A stretch of DNA of 64,000 bases from NCBI RefSeq assembly GCF_013694245.2, contig NZ_CP059322.2:6207001-6271000 (forward strand), given 5' to 3'. The position numbers and the translations under genes were made by a program. Source of the stretch: Micromonospora ferruginea. Its GTDB lineage: Bacteria > Actinomycetota > Actinomycetes > Mycobacteriales > Micromonosporaceae. This document shows positions 1 through 14,769 of the stretch, in pieces (the stretch's first letter is position 1; each line of letters opens with the position of its first letter). A model generated the notes under the pieces. That model saw nothing but the letters and a program-made list of their open reading frames with translations, made no database searches and was not told the DNA's origin.

Positions 1-1
1 C

Positions 2-943
2 CCGGGCGTGAACGAGCTGGTGCGGGTCTACGTGGCCCAGAAGCGCAAGATCCAGGACGGTGACAAGCTCGCGGGCCGCCACGGCAACAAGGGCGTCATC
101 TCCAAGATCCTGCCGATCGAGGACATGCCGTTCCTGGAGGACGGCACCCCGGTCGACATCGTGCTGAACCCGCTCGGTGTGCCGTCCCGGATGAACATCG
201 GCCAGGTCCTGGAGACCCACCTCGGGTGGGTGGCCAAGACCGGCTGGAGCGTCGACGGTGACGACGAGGAGTGGAAGCGCCAGCTCAAGTCGATCAACGC
301 GCACGAGTCCGAGCCGGACACCAACGTGGCCACCCCGGTCTTCGACGGTGCCCGCGAGGAGGAGATCTCCGGCCTGCTGGCGTCGACCCTGCCCAACCGG
401 GACGGCAACCAGCTGATCGGGCGCTCCGGCAAGGCGCAGCTCTTCGACGGTCGTTCCGGCGAGCCGCTGCCCGACCCGATCGCGGTCGGCTACGTCTACA
501 TCCTCAAGCTCAACCACCTGGTCGACGACAAGATCCACGCCCGGTCGACCGGCCCGTACTCGATGATCACGCAGCAGCCGCTGGGTGGTAAGGCGCAGTT
601 CGGTGGCCAGCGCTTCGGTGAGATGGAGTGCTGGGCCATGCAGGCGTACGGCGCCGCCTACGCCCTGCAGGAGCTGCTGACCATCAAGTCCGACGACGTC
701 CTCGGCCGGGTCAAGGTCTACGAGGCGATCGTCAAGGGCGAGAACATCCCCGAGCCGGGCATCCCGGAGTCGTTCAAGGTGCTGCTCAAGGAGCTGCAGT
801 CGCTGTGCCTCAACGTCGAGGTGCTCTCCAGCGACGGTGTGGCCCTGGAGATGCGCGAGACCGACGACGAGGTGTTCCGGGCGGCGGAGGAGCTGGGCAT
901 CGACCTGTCCCGGCGCGAGCCGAGCTCGGTCGAAGAGGTCTGA
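2..943 (+). CDS. rpoB: RNA polymerase beta subunit, C-terminal part (cut by window start)
   Basis: This is the last ~313 residues of the beta subunit, which forms one wall of the RNA polymerase cleft and holds the RNA-DNA hybrid. The reading frame is open from the first base, so the gene starts upstream of the window. Visible landmarks are the KxxxGDKLAGRHGNKGV segment near the start and the MITQQPLGGKAQFGGQRFGEME clamp-contact motif around residue 185 of the fragment. Both are nearly invariant in bacterial RpoB. The rifampicin-binding region is not in the window. rpoC follows after 80 bases containing a hairpin. Confidence 0.98.
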   Translation, partial: PGVNELVRVYVAQKRKIQDGDKLAGRHGNKGVISKILPIEDMPFLEDGTPVDIVLNPLGVPSRMNIGQVLETHLGWVAKTGWSVDGDDEEWKRQLKSINAHESEPDTNVATPVFDGAREEEISGLLASTLPNRDGNQLIGRSGKAQLFDGRSGEPLPDPIAVGYVYILKLNHLVDDKIHARSTGPYSMITQQPLGGKAQFGGQRFGEMECWAMQAYGAAYALQELLTIKSDDVLGRVKVYEAIVKGENIPEPGIPESFKVLLKELQSLCLNVEVLSSDGVALEMRETDDEVFRAAEELGIDLSRREPSSVEEV

Positions 944-952
944 GGCGGTGAT

Positions 953-978
953 TCGGGGGCCGGCTCGCCGGCCCCCGA
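953..978 (+). terminator. Hairpin between rpoB and rpoC
   Basis: An 11-bp GC-rich stem (953-963 with 968-978) closes a CTCG tetraloop. No T-tract follows, so it is more likely an attenuator or RNA-stabilising/processing hairpin than a full terminator, because rpoC must be transcribed through it. Confidence 0.55.
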
Positions 979-1023
979 TCCCGCCCGTTAGCTAGCAGTA
1001 CAGACGACGACATAGGGGACACA

Positions 1024-4911
<3,888 letters not shown>

Positions 4912-4921
4912 ATCGCACGAA

Positions 4922-4957
4922 CGACGAGGCCCCCGGCAGCCGCCGGGGGCCTCGTCG
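4922..4957 (+). terminator. Terminator after rpoC
   Basis: A perfect 16-bp stem (4922-4937 with 4942-4957) has the 4-nt loop AGCC and starts 10 bases after the rpoC stop codon. There is no long T-run, as is common for intrinsic terminators in high-GC actinobacteria. Confidence 0.85.
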
Positions 4958-4993
4958 CGTCCGGGGGTCGTGCCGGGGTCGTAGCGGGGCAGA

Positions 4994-5371
4994 ATGGGTG
5001 GCATGACGACCGTGCCCGGGCAGGTGCCCGTCGTGCCGCAGGCGCACCGCCACCCGCACGATCCTGAGCCGGTCCGCTCCACGAAGGCCCGTGCCGTCTT
5101 CGCCCTCGGCCTGATCGGGGCGCTGACCGGCTTCTTCGTCGGCGGGGTGGTGCCCGCCACCCTCGCGCTCACCCTGGCCCGGCAGGCCCGCCGCGAGGCG
5201 TACGCGTCGGGCGGCTACCTCACCGGCGCGGACTGGCTGCGTCGTGGCGAGAGACTGGCCCGGATCGGCCTGGTGCTGACCGCGTTCGCGGTGGTGGCCG
5301 CCGTGGTGGTCGGGGTGCTCCGGCACGCCGACGCCTCGTTCGGGCACGACTTCGCCCCGAACTTCGACTGA
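4994..5371 (+). CDS. Small two-TM membrane protein, DUF4190-like
   Basis: A 125-residue protein with a polar His/Pro-rich N-terminus and two hydrophobic segments (residues ~30-58 and ~88-108), joined by a basic loop (LARQARREAYASGG). This layout resembles DUF4190-type small membrane proteins, whose role is unknown. The ATG at 4994 has a GGGG stretch just upstream. A second ATG at 5003 would shorten it by three residues. The next gene also encodes a Pro-rich protein with DUF4190-like TM segments, so the two may be related. No function can be assigned. Confidence 0.75.
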   Translation: MGGMTTVPGQVPVVPQAHRHPHDPEPVRSTKARAVFALGLIGALTGFFVGGVVPATLALTLARQARREAYASGGYLTGADWLRRGERLARIGLVLTAFAVVAAVVVGVLRHADASFGHDFAPNFD

Positions 5372-5372
5372 C

Positions 5373-5406
5373 CGGGTGGGGGAGCGGCCCCGCGCCCGCC
5401 CACCCG
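5373..5406 (+). terminator. Possible hairpin terminator
   Basis: An 8-bp stem (5373-5380 with 5399-5406) encloses a GC-rich loop that can form a small inner stem. It sits directly after the 4994-5371 gene. There is no T-tract. Confidence 0.4.
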
Positions 5407-5478
5407 CTGGTGACCCGCGACGGTAGCCTGGCCGGTGTCCGCCGGGTGGCGGGTGAGCCATGTGGACAGGAGGACGCC

Positions 5479-6357
5479 GTGACGGAACCGGCCCCGCCGG
5501 GAGGCGACCCGACCCGCCCGGACGCCGGGTCGGATCCCGCCGCGCCGCCGGCCGCCGACGCGGTCAGCCCGTGGGCCGCCCCGCAGTCCTCGCCGCCGCC
5601 ACACTCCGCCCCGCCGCACTCCGCGCCGCCGGGATCGGCGCTGCCGCCGCACTCCGCGCCGCCCGGCCCCTGGCCGCCGGCGGGGCCCTACCCGCCGGGC
5701 ATGCACGGGCCGGGACCCGGTGGGCCGTACCCGCCGGTGCCCGGGCCGGGACCTGGTGGGCCGTACCAGCCGGGCACGGCCGGTCCGGGCCACGCCGGGC
5801 CGCACGAGTGGGCGTACCACCCGGGGGAGTCGGGGCACGGCGCGGCGCTCGGGGCGTACCCGGGAAGTGGGCCGAGCCACGGCGGCGGCTGGGGGGCGCC
5901 GGGGAACGCGCCCGGCGGCGGCTGGGGGCCGGCGCTGCCGCCGCCCCCGCGGGAGGCGCCCCGGCCGCCGAAGCGGGTCGACGCGGTGCCGGGCACCCCG
6001 TTCGGGGTGGTCCACCTCGACGTGCCGCCGGTCACGTCCGGGCTGGCGATCGGCTCGCTGGTCACCGGGATCGCCTCGATCCTGGTGTCGCTGCTGGTGT
6101 TCTGTTTCGGCGTCGCCGGCCCGGACTACGGCGGCGCCTGGGCGGCCGGGGCCTTCACCGTGCTCGGCGCGCTCGCCGGCGTCGGGGCGATCGTGGCCTG
6201 GCTGTTCGCCCGCCGGCAGATCCGGCGTCCGGCGCCGCCGCCGGCGGTCCGGTTCACCGGCGGCGGCCTGGCCGTGGCCGGGCTCAGTTGCGGCGCGGTG
6301 GGGCTGCTGCTGAGCGTGGTCGGGCTCGGGATCGCGCTGGTGGTGCAGATCACGTGA
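5479..6357 (+). CDS. Proline-rich membrane protein with DUF4190-like domain
   Basis: Start set at GTG 5479 because an AGGAGGA site lies 4-10 bases upstream; the frame is open further upstream but without a ribosome site. The 292-residue product has a disordered Pro/Gly/His-rich N-terminal ~180 residues with repeated PPHSAPP and GPGPGGPYPP units. A C-terminal DUF4190-like part follows, with three hydrophobic segments around a basic RRQIRR loop. The Pro-rich part is probably cytoplasmic and could bind other proteins, but that is inference. No function can be assigned. Confidence 0.8.
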   Translation: MTEPAPPGGDPTRPDAGSDPAAPPAADAVSPWAAPQSSPPPHSAPPHSAPPGSALPPHSAPPGPWPPAGPYPPGMHGPGPGGPYPPVPGPGPGGPYQPGTAGPGHAGPHEWAYHPGESGHGAALGAYPGSGPSHGGGWGAPGNAPGGGWGPALPPPPREAPRPPKRVDAVPGTPFGVVHLDVPPVTSGLAIGSLVTGIASILVSLLVFCFGVAGPDYGGAWAAGAFTVLGALAGVGAIVAWLFARRQIRRPAPPPAVRFTGGGLAVAGLSCGAVGLLLSVVGLGIALVVQIT

Positions 6358-6843
6358 GCCCGGCCGGAGTAGCATCCGGTTCTGGCCGGAATGCCCGGTT
6401 CTGTGCGGCCGGGGGGAGGTCGGGCCCGACGGGTCGCGCCCCGGACGAGCCGGTACACTTGACGACGTAGGTGCCCATCGAGGGCGCACCGGCGATCCGG
6501 AAGCCGGTCGGCGGGGCTGCGACGCGGTCCTTCCGAGCCGATCCGTTTTGACCGGCGCGGCTGTGATAGGTACTCTTTCCCCTTGCGCCCGGGCTCGCCC
6601 GGGCAATGCGTGCGTGCGCTGGAGCCGGTCAGCCGGTGATCGCGCGGTCGCACCACCAAGACCAAAGATCCGGTACGACGCGTCAGCGGCGCCACCGGGC
6701 CGTGACTCGGGCGACACGCCCGACCGCGGGTGCTGGGACCCCGTCAGGTGGTCCCGGCTGGAATGTAGGAGAGCCGTCCATCAGGCCGGCTGGAGCAGAC
6801 AGCGCGGTCGCCTCGAAGCGGCCGAAGGGAGCGGAGAAACCCG
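6358..6843 (+). other. Intergenic region and leader of the rpsL operon
   Basis: No gene is visible in these 486 bases. They hold the rpsL promoter (6548-6576) and a ~260-nt untranslated leader. The leader contains a CGGGCG/CGCCCG hairpin at about 6708-6722 and a 20-nt block (6711-6730) that recurs exactly in the rpsJ leader at 11539-11558. A second potential hairpin (GGGACC with GGTCCC) lies near 6735-6755. Confidence 0.6.
6548..6576 (+). promoter_or_regulatory. Promoter of the rpsL-rpsG-fusA-tuf operon
   Basis: TTGACC (6548-6553) and TACTCT (6571-6576) are separated by exactly 17 bases. This closely matches the vegetative sigma-70/HrdB-type consensus and is followed by a long leader, as expected for a strongly transcribed ribosomal operon. 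Confidence 0.75.
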
Positions 6844-7218
6844 GTGCCCACCATTCAGCAGCTGGTCCGGAAGGGCCGACAGGCCAAGACGACCAAGACC
6901 AAGACCCCGGCGCTCAAGGGGTCTCCCCAGCGGCGCGGCGTGTGCACCCGCGTGTACACCACCACCCCGAAGAAGCCGAACTCGGCGCTGCGCAAGGTCG
7001 CTCGTGTCAAGCTCAGCAGCCAGATCGAGGTGACCGCCTACATCCCGGGCGTCGGCCACAACCTGCAGGAGCACTCGATCGTGCTCGTGCGTGGCGGCCG
7101 TGTGAAGGACCTCCCCGGCGTGCGGTACAAGATCGTTCGCGGCTCGCTGGACACCCAGGGTGTCCGCAACCGCAAGCAGGCTCGCAGCCGTTACGGCGCG
7201 AAGAAGGAGAAGAGCTGA
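6844..7218 (+). CDS. rpsL: 30S ribosomal protein S12
   Basis: 124 residues, full length for S12, the decoding-centre protein. The GTG start at 6844 follows a GGGAG-rich site and begins PTIQQLVRKGR, the usual S12 N-terminus. Lysines at the two classic streptomycin positions (in TTTPKKPNS and GRVKDLPGVRY) are wild type, so no resistance change is seen. First gene of the str operon, with rpsG starting one base after its stop codon. Confidence 0.99.
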   Translation: MPTIQQLVRKGRQAKTTKTKTPALKGSPQRRGVCTRVYTTTPKKPNSALRKVARVKLSSQIEVTAYIPGVGHNLQEHSIVLVRGGRVKDLPGVRYKIVRGSLDTQGVRNRKQARSRYGAKKEKS

Positions 7219-7219
7219 C

Positions 7220-7690
7220 ATGCCGCGTAAGGGACCCGCTCCGCGGAATCCGCTGGTCGCTGACCCGGTGTACAACTCGCCGCTGGTCACCCAGCTGGTG
7301 AACAAGATCCTGCTGCGCGGCAAGCGCCAGCTCGCCGAGCGCATCGTGTACGCCGCCCTGGAGGGCTGCCGCGAGAAGTCCGGCACCGACCCCGTCGTCA
7401 CGCTCAAGCGGGCGATGGACAACGTGAAGCCGACGCTCGAGGTGCGCAGCCGCCGGGTCGGTGGCGCCACCTACCAGGTTCCGGTCGAGGTTCGCCCGGC
7501 CCGCGCGACCACCCTCGGTCTGCGCTGGCTGGTGACCTACTCCCGGGCCCGGCGGGAGAAGACCATGGTCGAGCGGCTGATGAACGAGCTGCTGGACGCG
7601 AGCAACGGCCTCGGTGCCGCCGTCAAGCGGCGCGAGGACACGCACAAGATGGCCGAGTCCAACAAGGCCTTCGCGCACTACCGCTGGTAA
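7220..7690 (+). CDS. rpsG: 30S ribosomal protein S7
   Basis: 156 residues. S7 binds the 3' major domain of 16S rRNA and nucleates assembly of the 30S head. The ATG at 7220 gives MPRKGPAPRN, the typical actinobacterial N-terminus; an in-frame upstream extension into rpsL is rejected. The C-terminal segment (RREDTHKMAESNKAFAHYRW) is canonical. Lies between rpsL and fusA in the str operon. Confidence 0.99.
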   Translation: MPRKGPAPRNPLVADPVYNSPLVTQLVNKILLRGKRQLAERIVYAALEGCREKSGTDPVVTLKRAMDNVKPTLEVRSRRVGGATYQVPVEVRPARATTLGLRWLVTYSRARREKTMVERLMNELLDASNGLGAAVKRREDTHKMAESNKAFAHYRW

Positions 7691-7697
7691 CACCTGA

Positions 7698-7726
7698 GGT
7701 TCCGGCGCCCACCAGGCGCCGGAACC
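7698..7726 (+). terminator. Hairpin between rpsG and fusA
   Basis: A perfect 12-bp stem (7698-7709 with 7715-7726) with the 5-nt loop CACCA starts seven bases after rpsG. With no T-tract and fusA downstream in the same operon, it probably works as a partial terminator or an mRNA-stabilising structure. Confidence 0.6.
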
Positions 7727-7767
7727 AACCACCAGTTGTGTCGAGACGACGATAAGTAGGGATTGAA

Positions 7768-9864
<2,097 letters not shown>

Positions 9865-9898
9865 CACTCACCCCGAGCTGACCCGGTGATCCGGGGCT

Positions 9899-9928
9899 GG
9901 TCGCGGGAGGGCTCTCCCGCCCGCGACC
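9899..9928 (+). terminator. Hairpin between fusA and tuf
   Basis: GGTCGCGGG (9899-9907) pairs with CCCGCGACC (9920-9928) around a GC-rich loop that can pair further (GGGAG/CTCCC). It lies 35 bases after fusA and may let tuf be expressed separately from the rest of the operon. Confidence 0.6.
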
Positions 9929-10087
9929 ACCTCGGTCGGGTTGTGTGAATCCGGGCCTGTAGGCTTCATCGCCGCAGAACCCACCAAGGCTCTCCGGCCG
10001 TCAGGCCGGAAAGGCTGTCGACAGAGTCCTACGCGCCGACCGGCGCACCGGGGCGAACGAACCAAGAAAGTCCACAGGAGGACACCA

Positions 10088-11281
10088 GTGGCGAAGGCGA
10101 AGTTCGAGCGGACTAAGCCGCACGTCAACATCGGCACCATTGGTCACATCGACCACGGTAAGACGACGCTGACGGCGGCCATCACGAAGGTCCTGCACGA
10201 CCAGTACCCGGACCTGAACCCGTACACGCCGTTCGACGAGATCGACAAGGCGCCGGAGGAGAAGGCCCGCGGCATCACGATCTCGATCGCGCACGTCGAG
10301 TACCAGACCGAGGCGCGTCACTACGCGCACGTCGACTGCCCCGGTCACGCCGACTACATCAAGAACATGATCACCGGTGCCGCGCAGATGGACGGCGCGA
10401 TCCTGGTGGTGGCGGCGACCGACGGCCCGATGCCGCAGACCCGCGAGCACGTGCTGCTGGCCCGTCAGGTCGGTGTGCCGTACATCGTCGTGGCGCTCAA
10501 CAAGAGCGACATGGTCGACGACGAGGAGCTCCTGGAGCTCGTCGAGCTCGAGGTCCGCGAGCTGCTGTCGGCGCAGGAGTACCCGGGTGACGACCTGCCG
10601 GTCGTCCAGGTCTCCGCGCTGAAGGCGCTCGAGGGCGACCCGGTCTGGACCGAGAAGCTGCTCGAGCTGATGAACGCGGTCGACACCGCGATCCCGCAGC
10701 CGGAGCGCGAGACCGAGAAGCCGTTCCTCATGCCCGTCGAGGACGTGTTCACGATCACCGGTCGCGGTACGGTCGTCACCGGCCGTGTCGAGCGTGGCGT
10801 GCTGCTCCCGAACGAGGACGTCGAGGTTGTCGGCATCCGCGAGAAGGGCTTCAAGACCAAGGTCACCGCGATCGAGATGTTCCGGAAGACCCTGGACGAC
10901 GCCCGCGCAGGTGAGAACGTCGGCCTGCTGCTGCGTGGTACCAAGCGCGAGGACGTCGAGCGCGGCATGGTGGTCATCAAGCCGGGCACCAACACCCCGC
11001 ACACGGAGTTCGAGGCGACGGTCTACATCCTCTCCAAGGAGGAGGGCGGCCGGCACACCCCGTTCTTCCAGAACTACCGCCCGCAGTTCTACTTCCGGAC
11101 CACGGACGTCACCGGCGTCGTCACGCTGCCCGAGGGCACCGAGATGGTCATGCCGGGCGACAACACCACCATGTCGGTGAAGCTGATCCAGCCCATCGCC
11201 ATGGAGGACAACCTCAAGTTCGCGATTCGCGAGGGTGGTCGTACGGTCGGCGCGGGTCGCGTCACCAAGATCGTCAAGTGA
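10088..11281 (+). CDS. tuf: Translation elongation factor Tu
   Basis: 397 residues. EF-Tu delivers aminoacyl-tRNA to the ribosome. The GTG at 10088 is chosen because CACAGGAGGA lies just upstream and MAKAKFERTKPHVNIGTIGHIDHGKTT is the standard N-terminus; an in-frame extension back to 9941 is not credible. G-motifs GHIDHGKTT, DCPGHADY and NKSD are intact, as are domains 2 and 3. The 223-bp gap upstream may hold its own promoter, though none with clear -35/-10 boxes was recognised. Confidence 0.99.
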   Translation: MAKAKFERTKPHVNIGTIGHIDHGKTTLTAAITKVLHDQYPDLNPYTPFDEIDKAPEEKARGITISIAHVEYQTEARHYAHVDCPGHADYIKNMITGAAQMDGAILVVAATDGPMPQTREHVLLARQVGVPYIVVALNKSDMVDDEELLELVELEVRELLSAQEYPGDDLPVVQVSALKALEGDPVWTEKLLELMNAVDTAIPQPERETEKPFLMPVEDVFTITGRGTVVTGRVERGVLLPNEDVEVVGIREKGFKTKVTAIEMFRKTLDDARAGENVGLLLRGTKREDVERGMVVIKPGTNTPHTEFEATVYILSKEEGGRHTPFFQNYRPQFYFRTTDVTGVVTLPEGTEMVMPGDNTTMSVKLIQPIAMEDNLKFAIREGGRTVGAGRVTKIVK

Positions 11282-11636
11282 GCTGGGTAACCCCGATTAG
11301 CGTCGCCGCCGGTCGTGCGGCATACTAGTCAGGTTGCGTAACGGCAGTAGGTCGACCGCGTCCGGTTGAGGCTGGACCTCCGGAAGGCAGACTGTCATCG
11401 CGTGGGGTGGTTGATCGCCATCAGCGGTCAACCACCCTCGCGCGGCGTCCAGGTCGTGTTATCCGCGATCGGCGCCATGACCCACCGCGAGGTCAGAGAA
11501 TCGCTCCGGAGCCCCGGGGCGGAGCCTGGTCCACGGGCGCGACACGCCCGACCGCGGGGGTCGGCGAAGCGGGGCTGCACCAGCCGGTACAGGCACCCGC
11601 AAGACAGCGGCATCGAGAGAAGGAACAGAAGCCACC
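11282..11636 (+). promoter_or_regulatory. Leader region of the S10 (rpsJ) operon
   Basis: A 355-nt gene-free region. TTAGCG (11297-11302) and CATACT (11321-11326), 18 bases apart, are a weak promoter candidate. A strong hairpin follows at 11405-11437: a 14-bp stem with one G-T wobble and the loop CATCA. Further on, the 20-nt block GCGACACGCCCGACCGCGGG (11539-11558) is identical to one in the rpsL leader. It is flanked by a small CCGACC/GGTCGG stem (11548-11553 with 11560-11565). Leader-based control of the operon is inferred. Confidence 0.6.
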
Positions 11637-11945
11637 ATGGCGGGACAGAAGATCCGCATCCGGCTCAAGGCCTATGACCACGAGGTCGTCGACTCGTCGG
11701 CTCGGAAGATCGTCGAGACGGTGACGCGTACCGGGGCGCAGGTCGCTGGCCCGGTGCCGCTGCCCACGGAGATCAACCGTTTCTGCGTCATCCGCTCGCC
11801 GCACAAGTACAAGGACTCGCGCGAGCACTTCGAGATGCGCACGCACAAGCGTCTGATCGACATCATCGACCCGACCCCGAAGACGGTCGACTCGCTCATG
11901 CGCCTCGACCTGCCGGCTGGCGTCGACATCGAGATCAAGCTGTAG
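11637..11945 (+). CDS. rpsJ: 30S ribosomal protein S10
   Basis: 102 residues, full length. S10 is part of the 30S head and, as NusE, also joins transcription antitermination complexes. [19 protein letters not shown] and the [19 protein letters not shown] loop are diagnostic. First gene of the S10 cluster, preceded by GAGAGAAGGAA. Confidence 0.99.
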
Positions 11946-11956
11946 GGATCGATCAA

Positions 11957-12622
11957 ATGGACAGGCAAGTCAAGGGGATCCTGGGCGCCAAGCTCGGCAT
12001 GACCCAGGTCTGGGACAACAACAAGGTCGTCCCCGTGACCGTGGTCGAGGCCGGCCCGTGCGTCGTGAGCCAGGTTCGTAGCGCCGACAAGGACGGCTAC
12101 TCCGCCGTTCAGCTCGCCTACGGAGCCATCGACCCGCGCAAGGTCAAGAAGCCGGTCGCCGGGCACTACGCCAAGGCGGACGTGGCGCCGCGCCGGCACA
12201 TCGTCGAGCTGCGCACCGCCGACGCCGCGGACTACACGCCGGGCCAGGAGGTCACGGTCGGCGAGTTCCCCGCCGGCGCCGTGATCGACGTGACCGGCAA
12301 GACCAAGGGCAAGGGCTACGCCGGCCCGATGAAGCGGCACGGCTTCCACGGTCTGCGCGCCAGCCACGGTGTCGAGCGCAAGCACCGCTCGCCCGGCTCC
12401 ATCGGCGCCTGCGCGACCCCGGGTCGCGTCTTCAAGGGCACCCGGATGGCGGGCCGGATGGGTGGCGTGCGCTACACCGTCCAGAACCTGACCGTCCAGG
12501 CGGTCGACACCGAGAACAACCTCCTGCTCGTCCGCGGTGCCATCCCCGGCCCGAAGGGCGCGCTGGTCCTGGTCCGCACGGCGGCCAAGGCGAAGGTGAA
12601 GAAGGGCGGTGTGGCCAAGTGA
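11957..12622 (+). CDS. rplC: 50S ribosomal protein L3
   Basis: 221 residues. L3 is an early-assembly protein whose loop reaches toward the peptidyl transferase centre. The N-terminal GILGAKLGMTQVW and the central GFHGLRASHGVERKHRSPGSIG loop are conserved. It ends inside the start codon of rplD (GTGA overlap at 12619), implying translational coupling. Confidence 0.99.
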   Translation: MDRQVKGILGAKLGMTQVWDNNKVVPVTVVEAGPCVVSQVRSADKDGYSAVQLAYGAIDPRKVKKPVAGHYAKADVAPRRHIVELRTADAADYTPGQEVTVGEFPAGAVIDVTGKTKGKGYAGPMKRHGFHGLRASHGVERKHRSPGSIGACATPGRVFKGTRMAGRMGGVRYTVQNLTVQAVDTENNLLLVRGAIPGPKGALVLVRTAAKAKVKKGGVAK

Positions 12623-13284
12623 CCACCGTTGACGTCCTCAACGTCGAAGGCGGCAAGAGCGGCTCCGTCGAGCTGCCGGCCGACATCTTCGACGTGCAGG
12701 CGAACATCGCGCTGATGCACCAGGTCGTGGTGGCTCAGCTCGCGGCGGCCCGCCAGGGCACGCACAAGACCAAGAGCCGCGGCGAGGTCTCCGGCGGTGG
12801 CCGGAAGCCCTACAAGCAGAAGGGCACCGGTCGTGCCCGCCAGGGCTCGACCCGCGCGCCGCAGTTCGCCGGCGGTGGCGTGGTCCACGGCCCGGTGCCG
12901 CGTGACTACAGCCAGCGGACCCCGAAGAAGATGAAGGCCGCCGCCCTGCGTGGCGCCCTCTCCGACCGGGCCCGCGCCGGCCAGGTGCACGTCGTCGAGG
13001 CGTTCGTCTCGGGCGAGCAGCCGTCCACCAAGGCGGCGCTGGCCACGCTGACCAAGCTGACCAGCGCCCGTCGGGTCCTGGTCGTGCTGAGCAGCACCGA
13101 CGAGCTGAACTGGGTGTCGCTGCGGAACCTGCGCAACACGCGGGACAGCCGGGTGCACCTGATCGAGGCCGGCCAGCTCAACACCTACGACGTGCTGGTG
13201 GCCGACGACGTGGTCTTCACCAAGGAGGCCCTGGACGAGTTCCTGGGCGTGCCAGCCGAGACCACCGAGGAGGGTGGCAAGTGA
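12619..13284 (+). CDS. rplD: 50S ribosomal protein L4
   Basis: 221 residues. L4 lines the nascent peptide exit tunnel; the tunnel loop (KSRGEVSGGGRKPYKQKGTGRARQGS, residues ~54-80) is intact. The GTG start overlaps the rplC stop by 4 bases, and its own stop overlaps the rplW start by 4. In gammaproteobacteria L4 represses its own operon, but nothing here shows that in this organism. Confidence 0.99.
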   Translation: MTTVDVLNVEGGKSGSVELPADIFDVQANIALMHQVVVAQLAAARQGTHKTKSRGEVSGGGRKPYKQKGTGRARQGSTRAPQFAGGGVVHGPVPRDYSQRTPKKMKAAALRGALSDRARAGQVHVVEAFVSGEQPSTKAALATLTKLTSARRVLVVLSSTDELNWVSLRNLRNTRDSRVHLIEAGQLNTYDVLVADDVVFTKEALDEFLGVPAETTEEGGK

Positions 13285-13583
13285 GCACGATCGCCGATCC
13301 GCGCGACATCATCGTCGCGCCGGTCGTCTCGGAGAAGAGCTACAGCGAGCTGAACCGGAACTGGTACACCTTCCTGGTGCACCCGGACGCGAACAAGACC
13401 GAGATCAAGATCGCTATCCAGCAGATCTTCAACGTCCGCGTCCTGACGGTCAACACGCTCAACCGCGAGGGCAAGCGCAAGCGGACCCGCACCGGGTTCG
13501 GCAAGCGCAAGGACACCAAGCGCGCGATGGTGAAGCTGGCTGACGGTGACCGTATCGAGGCCTTCGGCGGCCCGGTCAGCTGA
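13281..13583 (+). CDS. rplW: 50S ribosomal protein L23
   Basis: 100 residues. L23 sits at the tunnel exit and docks trigger factor and the signal recognition particle. The pattern DPRDIIVAPVVSEKSYSEL, then TEIKIAIQQIFNVRVLTVNT and the basic loop GKRKRTRTGFGKRKDTKRA, is typical. GTG start overlapping rplD. Confidence 0.98.
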   Translation: MSTIADPRDIIVAPVVSEKSYSELNRNWYTFLVHPDANKTEIKIAIQQIFNVRVLTVNTLNREGKRKRTRTGFGKRKDTKRAMVKLADGDRIEAFGGPVS

Positions 13584-13595
13584 GGGGTGTAGACA

Positions 13596-14435
13596 ATGGC
13601 TATCCGTAAGTACAAGCCGACGACGCCGGGCCGACGCGGTTCCAGCGTCGCCGACTTCGCCGAGATCACCCGGTCCACGCCGGAGAAGTCGCTGCTGGCT
13701 CCGCTGCCGAAGAAGGGCGGACGCAACGCCCACGGCCGGATCACCGCGCGGCACCACGGTGGCGGTCACAAGCGGCAGTACCGTCTGATCGACTTCAAGC
13801 GGGTCGACAAGGACGGCGTGCCGGCGAAGGTCGCCCACATCGAGTACGACCCGAACCGCACCGCGCGCATCGCGCTGCTGCACTACGCCGACGGCGAGAA
13901 GCGCTACATCCTCGCGCCGAAGGACCTGAAGCAGGGCGACCGCGTCGAGTCCGGCCCGGGCGCCGACATCAAGCCGGGCAACAACCTGCCGCTGCGCAAC
14001 ATCCCGGTCGGTACGACGGTCCACAACGTGGAGCTGCGTCCGGGCGGCGGCGCCAAGCTGGCCCGTTCGGCCGGCGTCGGCATCCAGCTGCTCGGCCGTG
14101 AGGGCGCGTACGCGACCCTGCGTATGCCGTCCGGCGAGATCCGGCGGGTCGACGTGCGCTGCCGCGCCAGCGTCGGCGAGATCGGCAACGCCGACCAGTC
14201 GAACATCAACTGGGGCAAGGCCGGCCGTATGCGCTGGAAGGGCAAGCGCCCCACCGTCCGTGGTGTCGCGATGAACCCGGTCGACCACCCGCACGGTGGT
14301 GGTGAGGGTAAGACCTCCGGTGGTCGCCACCCGGTCAACCCGCAGGGTAAGCCCGAGGGCCGCACCCGTCGTAAGGGCCAGCCGAGCGACCGGCTGATCG
14401 TCCGCCGCCGCTACGCCACGCGTAAGCGCGGCTGA
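13596..14435 (+). CDS. rplB: 50S ribosomal protein L2
   Basis: 279 residues. L2 binds 23S rRNA near the peptidyl transferase centre and is needed for subunit joining. The C-terminal GVAMNPVDHPHGGGEG motif contains the conserved histidine. MAIRKYKPTTPGRRGSSV is the usual actinobacterial N-terminus. Follows rplW after 12 bases. Confidence 0.99.
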   Translation: MAIRKYKPTTPGRRGSSVADFAEITRSTPEKSLLAPLPKKGGRNAHGRITARHHGGGHKRQYRLIDFKRVDKDGVPAKVAHIEYDPNRTARIALLHYADGEKRYILAPKDLKQGDRVESGPGADIKPGNNLPLRNIPVGTTVHNVELRPGGGAKLARSAGVGIQLLGREGAYATLRMPSGEIRRVDVRCRASVGEIGNADQSNINWGKAGRMRWKGKRPTVRGVAMNPVDHPHGGGEGKTSGGRHPVNPQGKPEGRTRRKGQPSDRLIVRRRYATRKRG

Positions 14436-14447
14436 GGGAGATAAGAC

Positions 14448-14729
14448 ATGCCTCGCAGCCTGAAGAAGGGCCCGTTCGTCGACGACCACCTGCTCAAGAA
14501 GGTGGAGACGCAGAACGACAAGGGCTCGAAGAACGTGATCAAGACCTGGTCGCGGCGCTCGACGATCATCCCGGAGATGCTGGGTCACACGATCGCCGTG
14601 CACGACGGACGCAAGCACGTCCCGGTCTTCGTGACCGAGGCCATGGTCGGGCACAAGCTCGGCGAGTTCGCGCTGACCCGCACGTTCAAGGGTCACGAGA
14701 AGGACGACCGGAAGAGCCGCCGGCGCTGA
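14448..14729 (+). CDS. rpsS: 30S ribosomal protein S19
   Basis: 93 residues, full length. S19 sits in the 30S head and contacts the inter-subunit bridge and S13. MPRSLKKGPFVDDHLLKKV and WSRRSTIIPEMLGHTIAVHDGRKHVPVF are diagnostic. Preceded by GGGAGATA. Confidence 0.99.
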   Translation: MPRSLKKGPFVDDHLLKKVETQNDKGSKNVIKTWSRRSTIIPEMLGHTIAVHDGRKHVPVFVTEAMVGHKLGEFALTRTFKGHEKDDRKSRRR

Positions 14730-14769
14730 CGCCGCGGGCATACGGATAGAGGAACAAGGGGTTACAGCG

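Noticed and set aside
6844..7218. Possible streptomycin-resistance change in S12
   Set aside because: Both classic lysine positions are wild type.
11405..11437. Transposon end or insertion-sequence terminus in the rpsJ leader
   Set aside because: A short hairpin only; no transposase gene, target duplication or matching partner repeat nearby.
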